DNA of 64,000 nt from NCBI RefSeq assembly GCF_000801105.2, contig NC_079517.1, positions 14,012,001-14,076,000 on the forward strand, read 5' to 3'. The stretch comes from Raphanus sativus. Its lineage: Eukaryota > Streptophyta > Magnoliopsida > Brassicales > Brassicaceae. The notes below the pieces were generated by a model. The model did not search any database. It was not told where the DNA came from and worked only from the letters and a program-made list of their open reading frames with translations. The translations under genes were made by a program, and so were the position numbers. Positions 23,898 through 35,182 of the stretch are shown in pieces. How positions within the stretch are numbered: position 1 is the first letter of the stretch; each line of letters starts with the position of its first letter.

Positions 23898-23997
23898 NNN
23901 NNNNNNNNNNNNNNNNNNNNNNNNNNNNNNNNNNNNNNNNNNNNNNNNNNNNNNNNNNNNNNNNNNNNNNNNNNNNNNNNNNNNNNNNNNNNNNNNN
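23898..23997. other. Assembly gap (100 N)
   Basis: A 100-N filler. It breaks the copia element on the left, and the left arm of the inverted duplication starts on the very next base. Confidence 0.99.
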
Positions 23998-24323
23998 TAC
24001 TGATTTTTAGTTTGATTTTTTCTTTGTTTGACCGGAACTTTACTCTAATTTTGGAATATGTATATGTAAATATATTCTTTCTTTGTTAATAAATTAAATT
24101 AGGAATAGATGTTCAAATCAGATATACTCCACAGAGAATATTATATAATTAATGCAAGATTTACACACATTAATTCAATGTATATGTAAATATATTATTT
24201 CTTTGTTAGAAACTAATTGGTAACGTATGTATACGTTTACGCAAGTATTTAAAGGGAGATGATTATTTGCTCTAAACCCAAAAGAAAAACATCTGCACAA
24301 AAGAAAAGAGATACAAAGAAACA

Positions 24324-24671
24324 ATGTCAGCACAGAAGATTCAACTTGCTTCTTTGATCCTAGCTTTTTTTCTTCTATTTTCTCAATCAACTGGTAATAT
24401 ATATTTTCTTACTCTAATTATTTATAACTGAATGATATAATAAAGCCCATAATAAAATGACATGATTCAGATGATTTATTTTAAAATATACTTTTCAGCT
24501 AAATGTCACTATAGATTCCCACGCTCAGGCCCTTGTAAGAGAGATAACGACTGCAAGAACGTGTGCACAATGAGTGACGAAGATTCAACTTTTCAATTGT
24601 GCCTTACGGGTGACCCATTGTTTGGCCAATGTTGTTGTTTAGTAAAACAACATAGACTTGTACGTCGATGA
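24324..24671 (+). CDS. Defensin-like (DEFL/LCR) secreted cysteine-rich peptide, copy 1
   Basis: There are two exons, 24324-24393 and 24499-24671, with a phase-1 intron (GTAATATA ... TTTTCAG) exactly where DEFL genes carry it. The product is 80 residues: a signal peptide MSAQKIQLASLILAFFLLFS and a mature part with eight cysteines spaced C-x9-C-x5-C-x3-C-x11-C-x9-CCC. The C-x3-C pair fits a cysteine-stabilised alpha-beta fold. The tail after CCC is basic (KQHRLVRR). DEFL peptides are secreted and act in defence or reproductive signalling, and the role here is unknown. A TATTTAAAGG box lies about 75 bases upstream of the ATG (24246-24255). This copy is intact, while its twin at 34160-34505 is frameshifted. 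Confidence 0.88.
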
Positions 24672-25500
24672 TAAATCGATATATTTATCATTACCTATCA
24701 TAAGATTTAAAATCAATAAAAAAATAATGTTTGCACCATGTTTTAATTGCTTTCTCTCCGTTTCTCTTTGAGTTCAGTTCAAGAGAAAGGTTGCACACTT
24801 CAAGAAGAGTGTAAAACACGTTCTCAGAAATAACTTAGCAGATATTAGAGACCAATCTCTCTAACCTTAATGCATGGTTCCTTCATTCATCAAAGTTTTT
24901 TTTGTATTTTTCTAGTTAGGTTTAATGAAAATTGTATTAGATTAAAAGGGAAAATTTGGAGAAATACACTTCCATAAGATTTTAATTTGAAAACTACATT
25001 ATTATTTAAGTTTTTTGAAAAATACACTTTTGTATATACAAATTTACTAAATTGTCCAATATGAATATTTCTCTATTATTGTTCGTCACAGTTTTTTATA
25101 TATTTAAAGTAACAGTCTCAACAAGAATAATCTTTAGAATATCTACAAAATATTCTTTTTAATATATCTTAACTTTTTGAAAAAAAAACAATCTAGACTA
25201 TCTTCTTCTCGATGAGATATTATCCACCATTCCTGACAAAACAATTTTTCTTTGTTTGTTTCATAGTTTACTATTTCTCTTATTTAGAGGGTTTTGAATT
25301 CATGAATCCTTAAGTGTTATTGGAATTTGTAAATTCTCATTTTCTGTTATTATCATCTTTATATTGAAACATACATTTGATCTGTGTAACTTTCTCATTT
25401 AGATTAGGGAAAACTATAGATTCTACATATCACAGATATATAAACAAGAAGAACCATTATCTCTTCTACCATCCCAAAAGAAAACAGAAACAAAATAACA
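24672..25500. other. Spacer inside the left arm
   Basis: AT-rich, with the DEFL 3' UTR at the start. No gene is recognised before the PHD-gene fragment at 25501. Confidence 0.55.
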
Positions 25501-26869
25501 TGGTCTATGTTAGTCTGAGAAAGCAGGAGATTGGGAAACTACGAGACGTCGCATTGGTAGTGTTGGAGAAAGCTTTTCTGCAGTTTAAAGCGTTGTTGTG
25601 TGCTGGAGCATCGAACCTCTAGCCGGACTGATGTTTGAGGAGTATGTAGCTGGCATAAAAAATACAAATGTTGCGCAAGAAACACCATGGCAGGGAAGAG
25701 ATGCCTTCCAAGATCAATTGGATTTGTCAAAGGAGCTTGCGCAGGGTCTAAGAGTGTTGCCACATATCTTGAAAGGAGGCTTACAGAGTGTGCATGGTGC
25801 TGCGATATTTCAAGTGAAACATAAGTGGAAATATAAACCATTTTCTTTTCTTTTTTTTTTATTATAAACCATTTTTAGATGTCTCAGAATTGGAGTTAAG
25901 AGAAGATACTTCTTCTTCATTTGTTTTGAGTTATTTCTTTTGGTTTTATTGTTAACTTAGATTTTCTCTAATCTATTTTCTTTCTAACAGCTGTCCTAGA
26001 GAATTCGGCTGTGCATCTGACACTATCAAATAAACAACGCTGCTAGTAGCGTCCTTGGCAAGTCAGCTGTGTTCACTACCCCAGAGAGGAACTTATTGAT
26101 GATGGAACAACTCAGCCAAAATGTAAAGACGCTTGCAGGTGATTCATTGACCCACCACAGCGATGAAGAAGTAGAGTCTCCTGCTGTTGTTTTCACAACT
26201 CCTGAACAAGTTTTATTGCTGAGTGATCATGGGCTAGACGAGGTGGGAAAGCAAGTTGACTGTGATAATATCACTGGCGCCAATATAACTACTGCTAAGT
26301 CTCATGATATGTTTGACTTTGATCTTCTTGCTGCTTCTGAGAGCCAGTCTCTTATGGGAGACTTTGAAACATATCTGATTGTATATATGTTTGTGCAGTT
26401 GTGTGGAGGAAGTACTTTGACTGGCGTATTTGGGCGTCTCTTGTTCCCATTGTTGGAGGGATTCTTCTGACTTCTGTTACAGAGTTTAACTTTAACATGT
26501 TTGGATTCTGTGCTGCTCTGTTTGGGTGTTTAGCTACTTCCACTAAGACTATTCTTGCGGAGTCTCTTCTTCATGGTTACAAATTTGATAGGTCAGTGCT
26601 CTCTCTTTCTTAATTTCAATGATCGTGTTGCTTGTTGTGTCTTTATTGGAGTGAGTTTACCTATGCAGAAACTGCCTAACCGACAAAGAAGATGATAAGA
26701 TTGTGATATGTGATGATGCGTATCACATGTATTGCATGAAACCTCCACGTGCATCGGTTCCAGATGGAGAATGGTTTTGCACAACATGTAGAGCTGCAAT
26801 TCAGAAAGTCCGCAGAGTGAGAAAGGGTGAGACTCCGTGTGCGTTTGTGAGCTTGAAGTATCATGATTG
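25501..26869 (+). pseudogene. PHD-finger protein fragment, broken (left arm)
   Basis: Coding pieces in order: MVYVSLRKQEIGKLRDVALV from 25501, frameshifted by a missing base near 25616 where the twin arm still reads ASKPLAGLMFEEYVAGIK. Then comes SKELAQGLRVLPHILKGGL, then a long acidic exon (SAVFTTPERNLLMMEQLSQN to SQSLMGDFETYL). After an acceptor at about 26667 follows a PHD finger that reads [41 protein letters not shown] normal finger has CDGC-D before AYH. Here the GC pair is missing (ICDDAYH), so a zinc ligand is lost in both arms. A transporter exon sits between the acidic exon and the finger. It resembles the end of At1g77250-type PHD proteins, which read histone tails. Confidence 0.7.
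26399..26591 (+). pseudogene. Captured exon of an EamA/UDP-galactose transporter (copy 1 of 4)
   Basis: A 193-base exon with its own acceptor (TTTGTGCAG) and donor (GATAG/GTCAGT) encodes VWRKYFDWRIWASLVPIVGG, ILLTSVTEFNFNMFGFCAA, LFGCLATSTKTILAESLLHG and YKFD. This is two transmembrane helices of the KT/EamA transporter family (At1g77610-like). The rest of the transporter is absent. Because it lies in an intron of the PHD fragment on the same strand with usable splice sites, a chimeric transcript is conceivable. Confidence 0.8.
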
Positions 26870-28167
26870 ATTTTTTCAAGGAATGTGTTTTCTTCAGAAG
26901 GACTTTCTCAGACAAATGGCTGTAAGTATTTGCTTTGATGAAAGAAGAATCTTCCGCGTTTGTTGTTTCTTATTACGCTTACACGAAGTTCTACTCTATA
27001 GCTAAAGTACATGTCTCTGGTTCATTAGTTTGGGTCTATTTTCTTGTCAACAACCACAAAACGTTTAGCGTCAGTGTCCTGTTCTGAAGCTGTTCTCTCT
27101 TCTTTATTAGCTAGCTAGCTGTTTTGCAGCTTGTAAATCCTCTTTCGCCTCTCTTGATTCCGCCTGTGAAATAGGTAACAACATGTCCTCAAGATCTCTA
27201 TGAGACTAAAAAAAACAAAGTGAAAACAATTTAACTTAATTTTCTCTGTGGAACCTCACATTGATAGATAAGGCGGTTTTAAAACTCCTGATAGCACTGT
27301 CAAAAATTGAGTTGTGCTCTTCCAAGAGTAGTCCACGCCTACACAAATCAGTGATCTACTATTATGTCTTTAACAAAGCTTTCAACATACAGTATATATA
27401 ATCTAATACTTGATCAATAGAAATCCACCACTAGCCCGAAATGTTAGTTTAGTAACAAGTAGCTTTCATTTGCTACTGCGTTTTTTTCTTTGTAACTTAT
27501 AAAGAAACATTGTATGATATAAAGTAGAGAGTACAGAATCTTAACAATTACATGTATGATATAGAGAATAGAGAGTCTTAAAGTGCCTCAGCCCAAGATG
27601 GATTTATCTCAGTAGCTCCTGTGAAGATTGAGTAATCATAGGAACAACTCTGTTACTAATGGGTTCTTAGCCCCCAAGATGGATTTTATCTCAGTATCTT
27701 CCTTCCTTCATCGGCAAAAGTTCACAATAGAGAGATAACGAATGTGATGTTAATCAACAAGGCAAATCGAAGCATAGCGCTTTGTCAATTCTAAACGACT
27801 GTTTACCTCAGCGGGCTTGTCTCCTTGTGATCTGTGAGCTTATTGGCTTCGAGATCGAGTCTCCTCCCATCATCATTTTCTGAGTGAATCCCTCCTACCT
27901 CTGAATCATCATCTTGGCGCTGAGATTTGTTGGGTGGTCAACACTTCAGAAACAGGTAGGCATTCTTCAGAACTGTGTTGTAGCCGTTGGTTTGCTCCAC
28001 CATATAGAGTACTATTATAGTCAATACAAACATCAACATCATTAAATTTTCATTATTAATAATAGTTTTTAGAAAGACAAATATTTTATATTTTTATACT
28101 ACTATCGTTTCTGCCAAAAATAGTAGTATAAAACTATCCAAAGTACAAAATTAGTTATGGTTATATG
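26870..28167. other. Spacer, with a segment shared with 40.6-41.1 kb
   Basis: No intact gene. From 27596 to about 27930 the sequence is the reverse complement of about 40610-40960, including a short coding-like piece (minus strand, HSENDDGRRLDLEANKLTDH, then KETSPLR and a GTAAAC donor). The rest is AT-rich. Confidence 0.6.
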
Positions 28168-29018
28168 CATTGTTTTTAAATCCAGACCGAACCGGCACTT
28201 AAACTGAATTGAACTATGAATCGGAAATAATTCATGTTGGATTAATGTTAAAACCCAACTAAAGTTAAACTGGTTAAAATGTCATATTGAACCATCAAAA
28301 ACCGGAAATCAATGACCCAATGAACTGGCAAAACCCCGATTCTTATATAAACCAAAATATTGTTAACAAAAAAGGTTATTTTAAAAAAATAAAAATAGAA
28401 CTTATGAAAGATTAATAAAGTATAGTCTCTCATCCTTTTCTTTTGATGCCTCTATAACTCCCAAATCACAAGATTCACAAAGTTCAATTTTTACTTCAAG
28501 ATATTGTTTTTGTATACTTTTCATTTTGTTTAAATTTTGTTTCATGATTACTTGTGTTGAAGACTTTGATAATTGATACATTTACGTTTTTGAAATTTAT
28601 ATAATTTATAAAAGAACAAAACATTTATTTTATTTCAAAACATACTTTTTAAACTAATGCATATATAACTTTTTTAAAAGGTGATGAAGATTTAGATGAT
28701 GAAGATCTAATGAATGAAGTTTAAATGTATTTTTTGTACTGCTTTTAGATTTGAACTAATTAAATTATTTTATAATTTAGTTACATTTTAGTTGTTATTT
28801 TTTATGTTTTACTAACTATTATGGTATTAAAATATTTTATTTGATATAATTATCTTTGTAAGAATATGCATATTATTTATAAAATATCATTAAATTCAGT
28901 TTAGTCCGAAAATATTCGATCAACCTGGATCAAACCGGTTCAAAATCCGGTCGAACTATAATGACCAATGACCCAAAATATATCCGGATCACTAGTCGGT
29001 CCGCTTTTAAAAATACTG
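28168..29018. mobile_element. Non-autonomous hAT-like element, copy 1
   Basis: The ends read CATTGTTTTTAAATCCAGAC and, on the opposite strand, CAGTATTTTTAAAAGCGGAC, hAT-type short inverted repeats (CAnTnTTTTTAAA). They are flanked by an 8-bp duplication with one mismatch, GTTATATG (28160-28167) and GTTAGATG (29019-29026). There is no transposase. It is related to the element at 61401-62066. Confidence 0.75.
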
Positions 29019-29038
29019 GTTAGATGAGTTTATAAAAG

Positions 29039-29420
29039 GACATATTCTATTCCATGGATCGCCAAATGCCATAAGGAACTGAGAGATTCAAGTTCACAGT
29101 CATCACGAATTGACCAAACTTGTAATTAATAGGATTTATTGTTTGGTATGTTTTATTTTGCCAAAAATATATGCTAGTTTAGTAAGTAATTAATTGAACG
29201 TGTTAATATTTATATTCAACAAAATCATCTCCTACCGATATTTAGATTGACTTTTCTTTGTTTCACCGGATCCTTTACTCTAATTTTGGAATCTGTGTTA
29301 AGTTTGGAAAACTTTTTTTGGTGAGAATATAAATAAATAATGCAAGATTTACCTACAATTAGGAATGGATCTTCAAATCTACTCCACAGAGAATAAGATT
29401 TGCACACATTATTGCAATGG
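29039..29420 (+). repeat. Upstream part of a DEFL duplication unit, lacking the gene
   Basis: From GGACATATTCTATTCCATGG onward this matches the flank of the right-arm DEFL copy (35556 downward on the minus strand) and the flank before the DEFL gene at 57367. Here it stops at the start of the 1.5-kb repeat, so the peptide gene is missing. It preserves the empty site of the Stowaway MITE found at 35183-35419. Confidence 0.7.
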
Positions 29421-31046
29421 GAAATTTGGATGCATATACATAATAGATTTAAATCAAGTCTTTAACCATAAGAGCAATTAGGCTATGATATTTATGCATT
29501 ATTTACCATATTACCCTTTCTCACTTTCACCTCTCTTTTTTAATTCATTTTACAAGTTTAAAAAATTATAATTTGAATTTGTTATATATTTATTAAAAAT
29601 ATAGATTTTTTTTTGTATATGACATGTTTTAAATGTTGTAAAACTGACATATATTTGTAAACTGCTCTAATTTTCTTCATAATCCCTATCTCCAGATCAT
29701 ACGTCATATGTTCCATACTATTTTAAATTACAGTATAGTGTGATGAATTTCTTTTTCTCTTTTTTGTAATTTATATCTTATTCTCTGTCTTGATTCTTCT
29801 TGCTCACTAATTGACCAGTTACACTGTTTTATTCTCTAACACAATTGCCATTCATCATCTCTCTCTCTCTAAAGAAATTTTAAAAAAAAAATTATATATA
29901 CAAATTTTGTGGGTGTTAGAGTATTCCATACGATAATATGTATAGTATAGTCACGTAATGGATAAAAATTTGGGTTTAGAGTTTATGATTAGGGTTTGGG
30001 TTTAGAGTATATGGTTTGGGTATATGGTTTGGGTTTAGGGTTTGGGTTTAGGGTATATGGTTTGGGTTTATGGTTCATAGTTTGGGTTTAGGGTTTATGG
30101 TTTAGGGTTTGGGTTTAGGGTATATGATTTGGGTTTAGGGTTTGGGTTTAGAGTTTATGATTAGGGTTTGGGTTTAGAGTATATGGTTTGGGTATATGGT
30201 TTGAGTTTAGGGTTTGGGTTTAGGGTATATGGTTTGGGTTTATGGTTCATAGTTTGGGTTTAGGGTTTAGGTTTGGGTTTAGGGTATATGATTTGGGTTT
30301 AGGGTTTGGGTTTAGAATTTTAGATTTGGGTTTAGGGTATATGGATTTGTGTTTGTTTATTTGTCTTTGTCTATACTATATGATTTGAGTTTAGGGTTTC
30401 TCTCTCTCTCTCTCTCTCAATTTATCATACTATACTGTATTTTAAATTACAGTATAGTATAATACATTTCTTTTTCTTTTCTTTTGCACTTTGTATCTCC
30501 ATCTCTGCTTTCTAATTCTTCTTACTCACTACTTGATCAGTTACATTATTTTGTTCTCCAACACCGTCGCCACTCATCAGCTATCTCTCTAAAGAAATTT
30601 TAGAGAATTTCCTATATACAAAGTTTGTGGGTGTGTCGAGTTTTCCTACCATAATATGTATAACATAGTCACGTAATGGATAATGGTTTAGGTTTAGGGT
30701 TTAGGATTAGAGTTTGGGTTTAGGGTATATGGTTTGAGTATATAGTTTGGGTTTAGGGTTTGAGTTTAGAGCATATAATTTGGATTTATGGTTCAGAATT
30801 TGGGTTTAGAGTTTATGATTTAGGGTAAATGGTTTGGGTTTGAGTTTAAGGTATATGGTCTGGGTTTAGGGTTTAGGTTTAGGTTTAGGGTTAAGGATTT
30901 GGGTTTAAGGTTTACGGTTTGGGGTTTAGGGTTTACATTTATGTTTGGAATAATCTATTCTATATCTATTTTATTTATAGAATAGTATAGTTCGGCGTTT
31001 GAAATACACACACTCACTTTTAGATTCACTCTCCATAAAGGATTAT
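29421..31046 (+). repeat. Dispersed repeat with telomere-like core, copy 2
   Basis: A second copy of 9129-10633 in the same orientation, about 120 bases longer because the GGGTTTAGGGTATATGGTTT-type tract contains an additional internal duplication (29970-30110 and 30130-30300). No coding capacity. Confidence 0.78.
30427..30460. repeat. 13-bp inverted repeat (stem-loop) inside the telomere-like repeat
   Basis: ATACTATACTGTA and TACAGTATAGTAT are perfect complements separated by TTTTAAAT. A diverged form is found in the other copy near 9990-10030. It may be part of the repeat's replication or integration signals. The function is unknown. Confidence 0.7.
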
Positions 31047-31048
31047 AA

Positions 31049-31126
31049 TCTATCTTATTAAAACAGAAACATTCTGTTGGACCTAACATTTATTTTGTAA
31101 GTTTTTAAATTAAATACACTTTTATA
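31049..31126 (+). mobile_element. Helitron 5' end, truncated by gap
   Basis: It starts TCTATCTTATTAAAACAGAA and matches the start of the Helitron at 39236 base for base over most of the 78 bases available, then runs into N. The 3' end is not seen. Confidence 0.75.
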
Positions 31127-31226
31127 NNNNNNNNNNNNNNNNNNNNNNNNNNNNNNNNNNNNNNNNNNNNNNNNNNNNNNNNNNNNNNNNNNNNNNNNNN
31201 NNNNNNNNNNNNNNNNNNNNNNNNNN
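31127..31226. other. Assembly gap (100 N)
   Basis: A 100-N filler. The right arm of the inverted duplication starts directly after it. Confidence 0.99.
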
Positions 31227-31952
31227 TGGGCTGAGGCACTTTAAGACTCTCTATTCTCTATATCATACATGTAATTGTTAAGATTCTGTACTCTCTACTT
31301 TATATCATACAATGTTTCTTTATAAGTTACAAAGAAAAAAACGCAGTAGCAAATGAAAGCTACTTGTTACTAAAACTAACATTTCGGGCTAGTGGTGGAT
31401 TTCTATTGATCAAGTAATTAGATTATATATACTGTATGTTGAAAGCTTTGTTAAAGACATAATAGTAGATCACTGATTTGTGTAGGCGTGGACTACTCTT
31501 GGAAGAGCACAACTCAAATTTTTGACAGTGCTATCAGGAGTTTTAAAACCGCCTTAAATCTATCAATGTGAGGTTCCACAGAGAAAATTAAGTTAAATTG
31601 TTTTCACTTTGTTTTTTTAGTCTCATAGAGATCTTGAGGACATGTTGTTACCTATTTCACAGGCGGAATCAAGAGAGGCGAAAAGAGGATTTACAAGCTG
31701 CAAAACAGCTAGCTAGCTAATAAAGAGAGAGAACAGCTTCAGAACAGGACACTGACGCTAAACGTTTTGTGGTTGTTGACAAGAAAATAGACCCAAACTA
31801 ATGAACCAGAGACATGTACTTTAGCTATAGAGTAGAACTTCGTGTAAGCGTAATAAGAAACAACAAGCGGAAGATTCTTCTTTCATCAAAAGCAAATACT
31901 TACAGCCATTTGTCTGAGAAAGTCTTCTGAAGAAACACATTCCTTGAAAAAA

Positions 31953-33323
31953 TCAATCATGATACTTCAAGCTTCACAAACGCACACGGAGTCTCACCCT
32001 TTCTCACTCTGCGGACTTTCTGAATTGCAGCTCTACATGTTGTGCAAAACCATTCTCCATCTGGAACCGATGCACGTGGAGGTTTCATGCAATACATGTG
32101 ATACGCATCATCACATATCACAATCTTATCATCTTCTTTGTCGGTTAGGCAGTTTCTGCATAGGTAAACTCACTCCAATAAAGACACAACAAGGCAACAC
32201 GATCATTGAAATTAAAGAAAGAGAGAGCACTGACCTATCAAATTTGTAACCATGAGAGAAGAGACTCCGCAGAATAGTCTTAGTGGAAGTAGCTAAACAC
32301 CCAAACAGAGCAGCACAGAATCCAAACATGTTAAAGTTACTCTGGTAACAGAAGTCAGAAGAATCCCTCCAACAATGGGAACAAGAGACGCCCAAATACG
32401 CCAGTCAAAGTACTTCCTCCACACCAACTGCACAAACATATATACAATCAGATATGTTTCAAAGTCTCCCATAAGAGACTGGCTCTCAGAAGCAGCAAGA
32501 AGATCAAAGTCAAACATATCATGAGACTTAGCAGTAGTTATATTGGCGCCAGTGATATTATCACAGTCAACTTGCTTTCCCACCTCGTCTAGCCCATGAT
32601 CACTCAGCAATAAAACTTGTTCAGGAGTTGTGAAAACAACAGCAGGAGACTCTACTTCTCATCGCTGTGGTGGGTCAATGAATCACCTGCAAGCGTCTTT
32701 ACATTTTGGCTGAGTTGTTCCATCATCAATAAGTTCCTCTCTGGGGTAGTGAACACAGCTGACTTGCCAAGGACGCTACTAGCAGCGTTGTTTATTTGAT
32801 AGTGTCAGATGCACAGCCGAATTCTCTAGGACAGCTGTTAGAAAGAAAATAGATTAGAGAAAATCTAAGTTAACAATAAACCAAAAGAAATAACTCAAAA
32901 CAAATGAAGAAGAAGTATCTTCTCTTAACTCCAATTCTGAGACATCTAAAAATGGTTTATAATAAAAAAAAAAGAAAAGAAAATGGTTTATATTTTCCAC
33001 TTAATGTTCCTTGAAATATCGCAGCCATGCACACTCTGGTAAGCCTCCTTTCAAGATATGTGGCAACACTCTTAGACCCTGCGCAAGCTCCTTTGACAAA
33101 CCATTGATCTTGGAAGGCATCTCTTCCCTGCCATGGTGTTTCTTGCGCAACATTTGTATTTTTTTTATGCCAGCTACATACTCCTCAAACATCAGTCCGG
33201 CTAGAGGTTTCGATGCTCCAGCACACAACAACGCTTTAAACTGCAGAAAGCTTTCTCCAACACTACCAATGCGACGTCTCGTAGTTTCCCAATCTCCTGC
33301 TTTCTCAGACTAACATAGACCAT
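31953..33323 (-). pseudogene. PHD-finger protein fragment, broken (right arm)
   Basis: Same pieces as in the left arm, on the minus strand. The first exon reads through KAFCSLKRCCVLEHRNL-type frame changes, but locally keeps LCAGASKPLAGLMFEEYVAG and IKKIQMLRKKHHGREEMPSK, which the left arm has lost to one-base indels. The PHD finger shows the same missing GC pair (ICDDAYH). The break therefore predates the duplication, while the homopolymer indels are arm-specific. Confidence 0.65.
32235..32427 (-). pseudogene. Captured transporter exon (copy 2 of 4)
   Basis: The same 193-base EamA-type exon as at 26399-26591. Here a few changes (one extra G after the acceptor, CCAGAGTAAC in place of CAGAGTTTAAC) break the frame in the middle. 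Confidence 0.75.
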
Positions 33324-34159
33324 GTTATTTTGTTTCTGTTTTCTTTTTTGGGATGGTAGAAGAAGATAATGGTTCTTCTTGTTTATATATCTGTGATATG
33401 TAGAATCTATAGTTTTCCCTAATCTAAATGAGAAAGTTACACAGATCAAATGTAATGTTTCAATATAAAGATGATAATAACAGAAAATGAGAATTTACAA
33501 ATTCCAATAACACTTAAGGATTCATGAATTCAAAACCCTCTAAATAGAGAAATAGTAAAACTATGAAACAAACAAAGAAAAATTGTTTTGTCAGGAATGG
33601 TGGATAATATCTCATCGGAGAAGATAGTCTAGATGATTTTTTTTTTTCAAAAAGTTAAGATATATTAAAAAGAATATTTTGTAGATATTCTAAAGATTAT
33701 TCTTGTTGAGACTGTTACTTTTAAATATATAAAAAACTGTGACGAACAATAATAGAGAAATATTCATATTGGACAATTTAGTAAATTTGTATATACAAAA
33801 GTGTATTTTTCAAAAAACTTAAAATAATAATGTAGTTTTCAAATTAAAATCTTATGGAAGTGTATTTCTCCAAATTTTCCCTTTTAATCTAATACAATTT
33901 CATTAAACCTAACTAGAAAAATACAAAAAAAACTTTTGATGAATGAAGGAACCATGCATTAAGGTTAGAGAGATTGGTCTCTAATATCTGCTAAGTTATT
34001 TCTCTGAGAACGTGTTTTACACTCTTCTTGAAGTGTGCAACCTTTCTCTTGAACTGAACTCAAAGAGAAACGGAGAGAAAGCAATTAAAACATGGTGCAA
34101 ACATTATTTTTTTATTGATTTTTAATCTTATGATAGGTAATGATAAATATATCGATTTA

Positions 34160-34505
34160 TCATCGACGTACAAGTCTATGTTGTTTTACTAAAACACAAC
34201 ATTGGCCAAACAATGGGTCACCGTAAGGCACATTGAAAAGTTGAATCTTCGTCACTCATTGTGCACACGTTCTTGCAGTCGTTATCTCTCTTACAAGGGC
34301 CTGAGCGTGGGAATCTATAGTGACATTTAGCTGAAAAGTATATTTTAAAATAAATCATCTGAATCATGTCATTTTATTATGGGCTTTATTATATCATTCA
34401 GTTATAAATAATTAGAGTAAGAAAATATATATTACCAGTTGATTGAGAAAATAGAAGAAAAAAAGCTAGGATCAAAGAAGCAAGTTGAATCTTCTGTGCT
34501 GACAT
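34160..34505 (-). pseudogene. Defensin-like gene, copy 2, frameshifted
   Basis: Exon 1 (34436-34505) is identical in meaning to copy 1, with the signal peptide and donor intact. Exon 2 (34160-34330) keeps the first four cysteines. It then lacks one T before the fifth cysteine (CAATGTGCC for CAATTGTGCC) and one G after (ACGGTGACC for ACGGGTGACC), and has a rearranged TGTTGTGTTTTAG for the CCC block. The peptide would be scrambled after the fourth cysteine. All three changes are single-base indels in runs, so sequencing error is a real alternative to true decay. Confidence 0.8.
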
Positions 34506-34855
34506 TGTTTCTTTGTATCTCTTTTCTTTTGTGCAGATGTTTTTCTTTTGGGTTTAGAGCAAATAATCATCTCCCTTTAAATACTTGCGTAAACGTATAC
34601 ATACGTTACCAATTAGTTTCTAACAAAGAAATAATATATTTACATATACATTGAATTAATGTGTGTAAAATCTTGCATTAATTATATAATATTCTCTGTG
34701 GAGTATATCTGATTTGAACATCTATTCCTAATTTAATTTATTAACAAAGAAAGAATATATTTTACATAATACATATTCCAAAATTAGAGTAAAGTTCCGG
34801 TCAAACAAAGAAAAAATCAAACTAAAAATCAGTAGGGAGAAGATTTTGTTGGATA

Positions 34856-35092
34856 CTCCTTTTTTAAGATACATATTCTAAACTTTTCACATATATTAAG
34901 AAATCACATTAAAAATGCATTGATTTTGTGAATAACAATTTTCCATAATCTTTAACCAATAAAATCCAATAAACACAATTAAGTTTCTTGAAGTTAACAG
35001 ATTTTCATTAAATAATACATTGAAAAAGTAAATATATCTTTTTAAAAACAAATTTTTTTCCTAGAATATGGATCTTTAAAAAACAGAGGGAG
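34856..35092. mobile_element. Stowaway-like MITE (older copy)
   Basis: Flanked by TA on both sides. The right end is CTCCCTCTGTTTTTTAAAGA read inward. The left end is a shortened CTCCTTTTTTAAGAT. AT-rich, 237 bases, no ORF. Same family as 35183-35419. Confidence 0.75.
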
Positions 35093-35182
35093 TATAATAC
35101 TAAAATTAACACGTTCATTAATTACTTGCTAAACTAGCATATATATTTTGGCAAAATAAAAGATATCAAACAATAAATCCTA

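Larger units (their letters stand above)
23998..27595 (+). repeat. Inverted duplication, left arm (3.6 kb)
   Basis: The arm is nearly identical, in reverse, to 31227-34834. It contains a defensin-like gene, the PHD-finger pseudogene with the transporter exon, and spacer. Differences are mainly single-base indels in homopolymers plus scattered substitutions. The arm starts immediately after an N gap, and the partner arm also starts immediately after an N gap, so an assembly duplicate must be considered. Confidence 0.9.
31227..34834 (-). repeat. Inverted duplication, right arm (3.6 kb)
   Basis: Reverse-complement partner of 23998-27595. The outer limit at 34834 (ATCAGTA) matches the base where the left arm begins, and the inner limit is the N gap. 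Each arm is the better copy at different points: the PHD fragment keeps its frame here at 33208, while the DEFL gene is frameshifted here. Confidence 0.9.
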
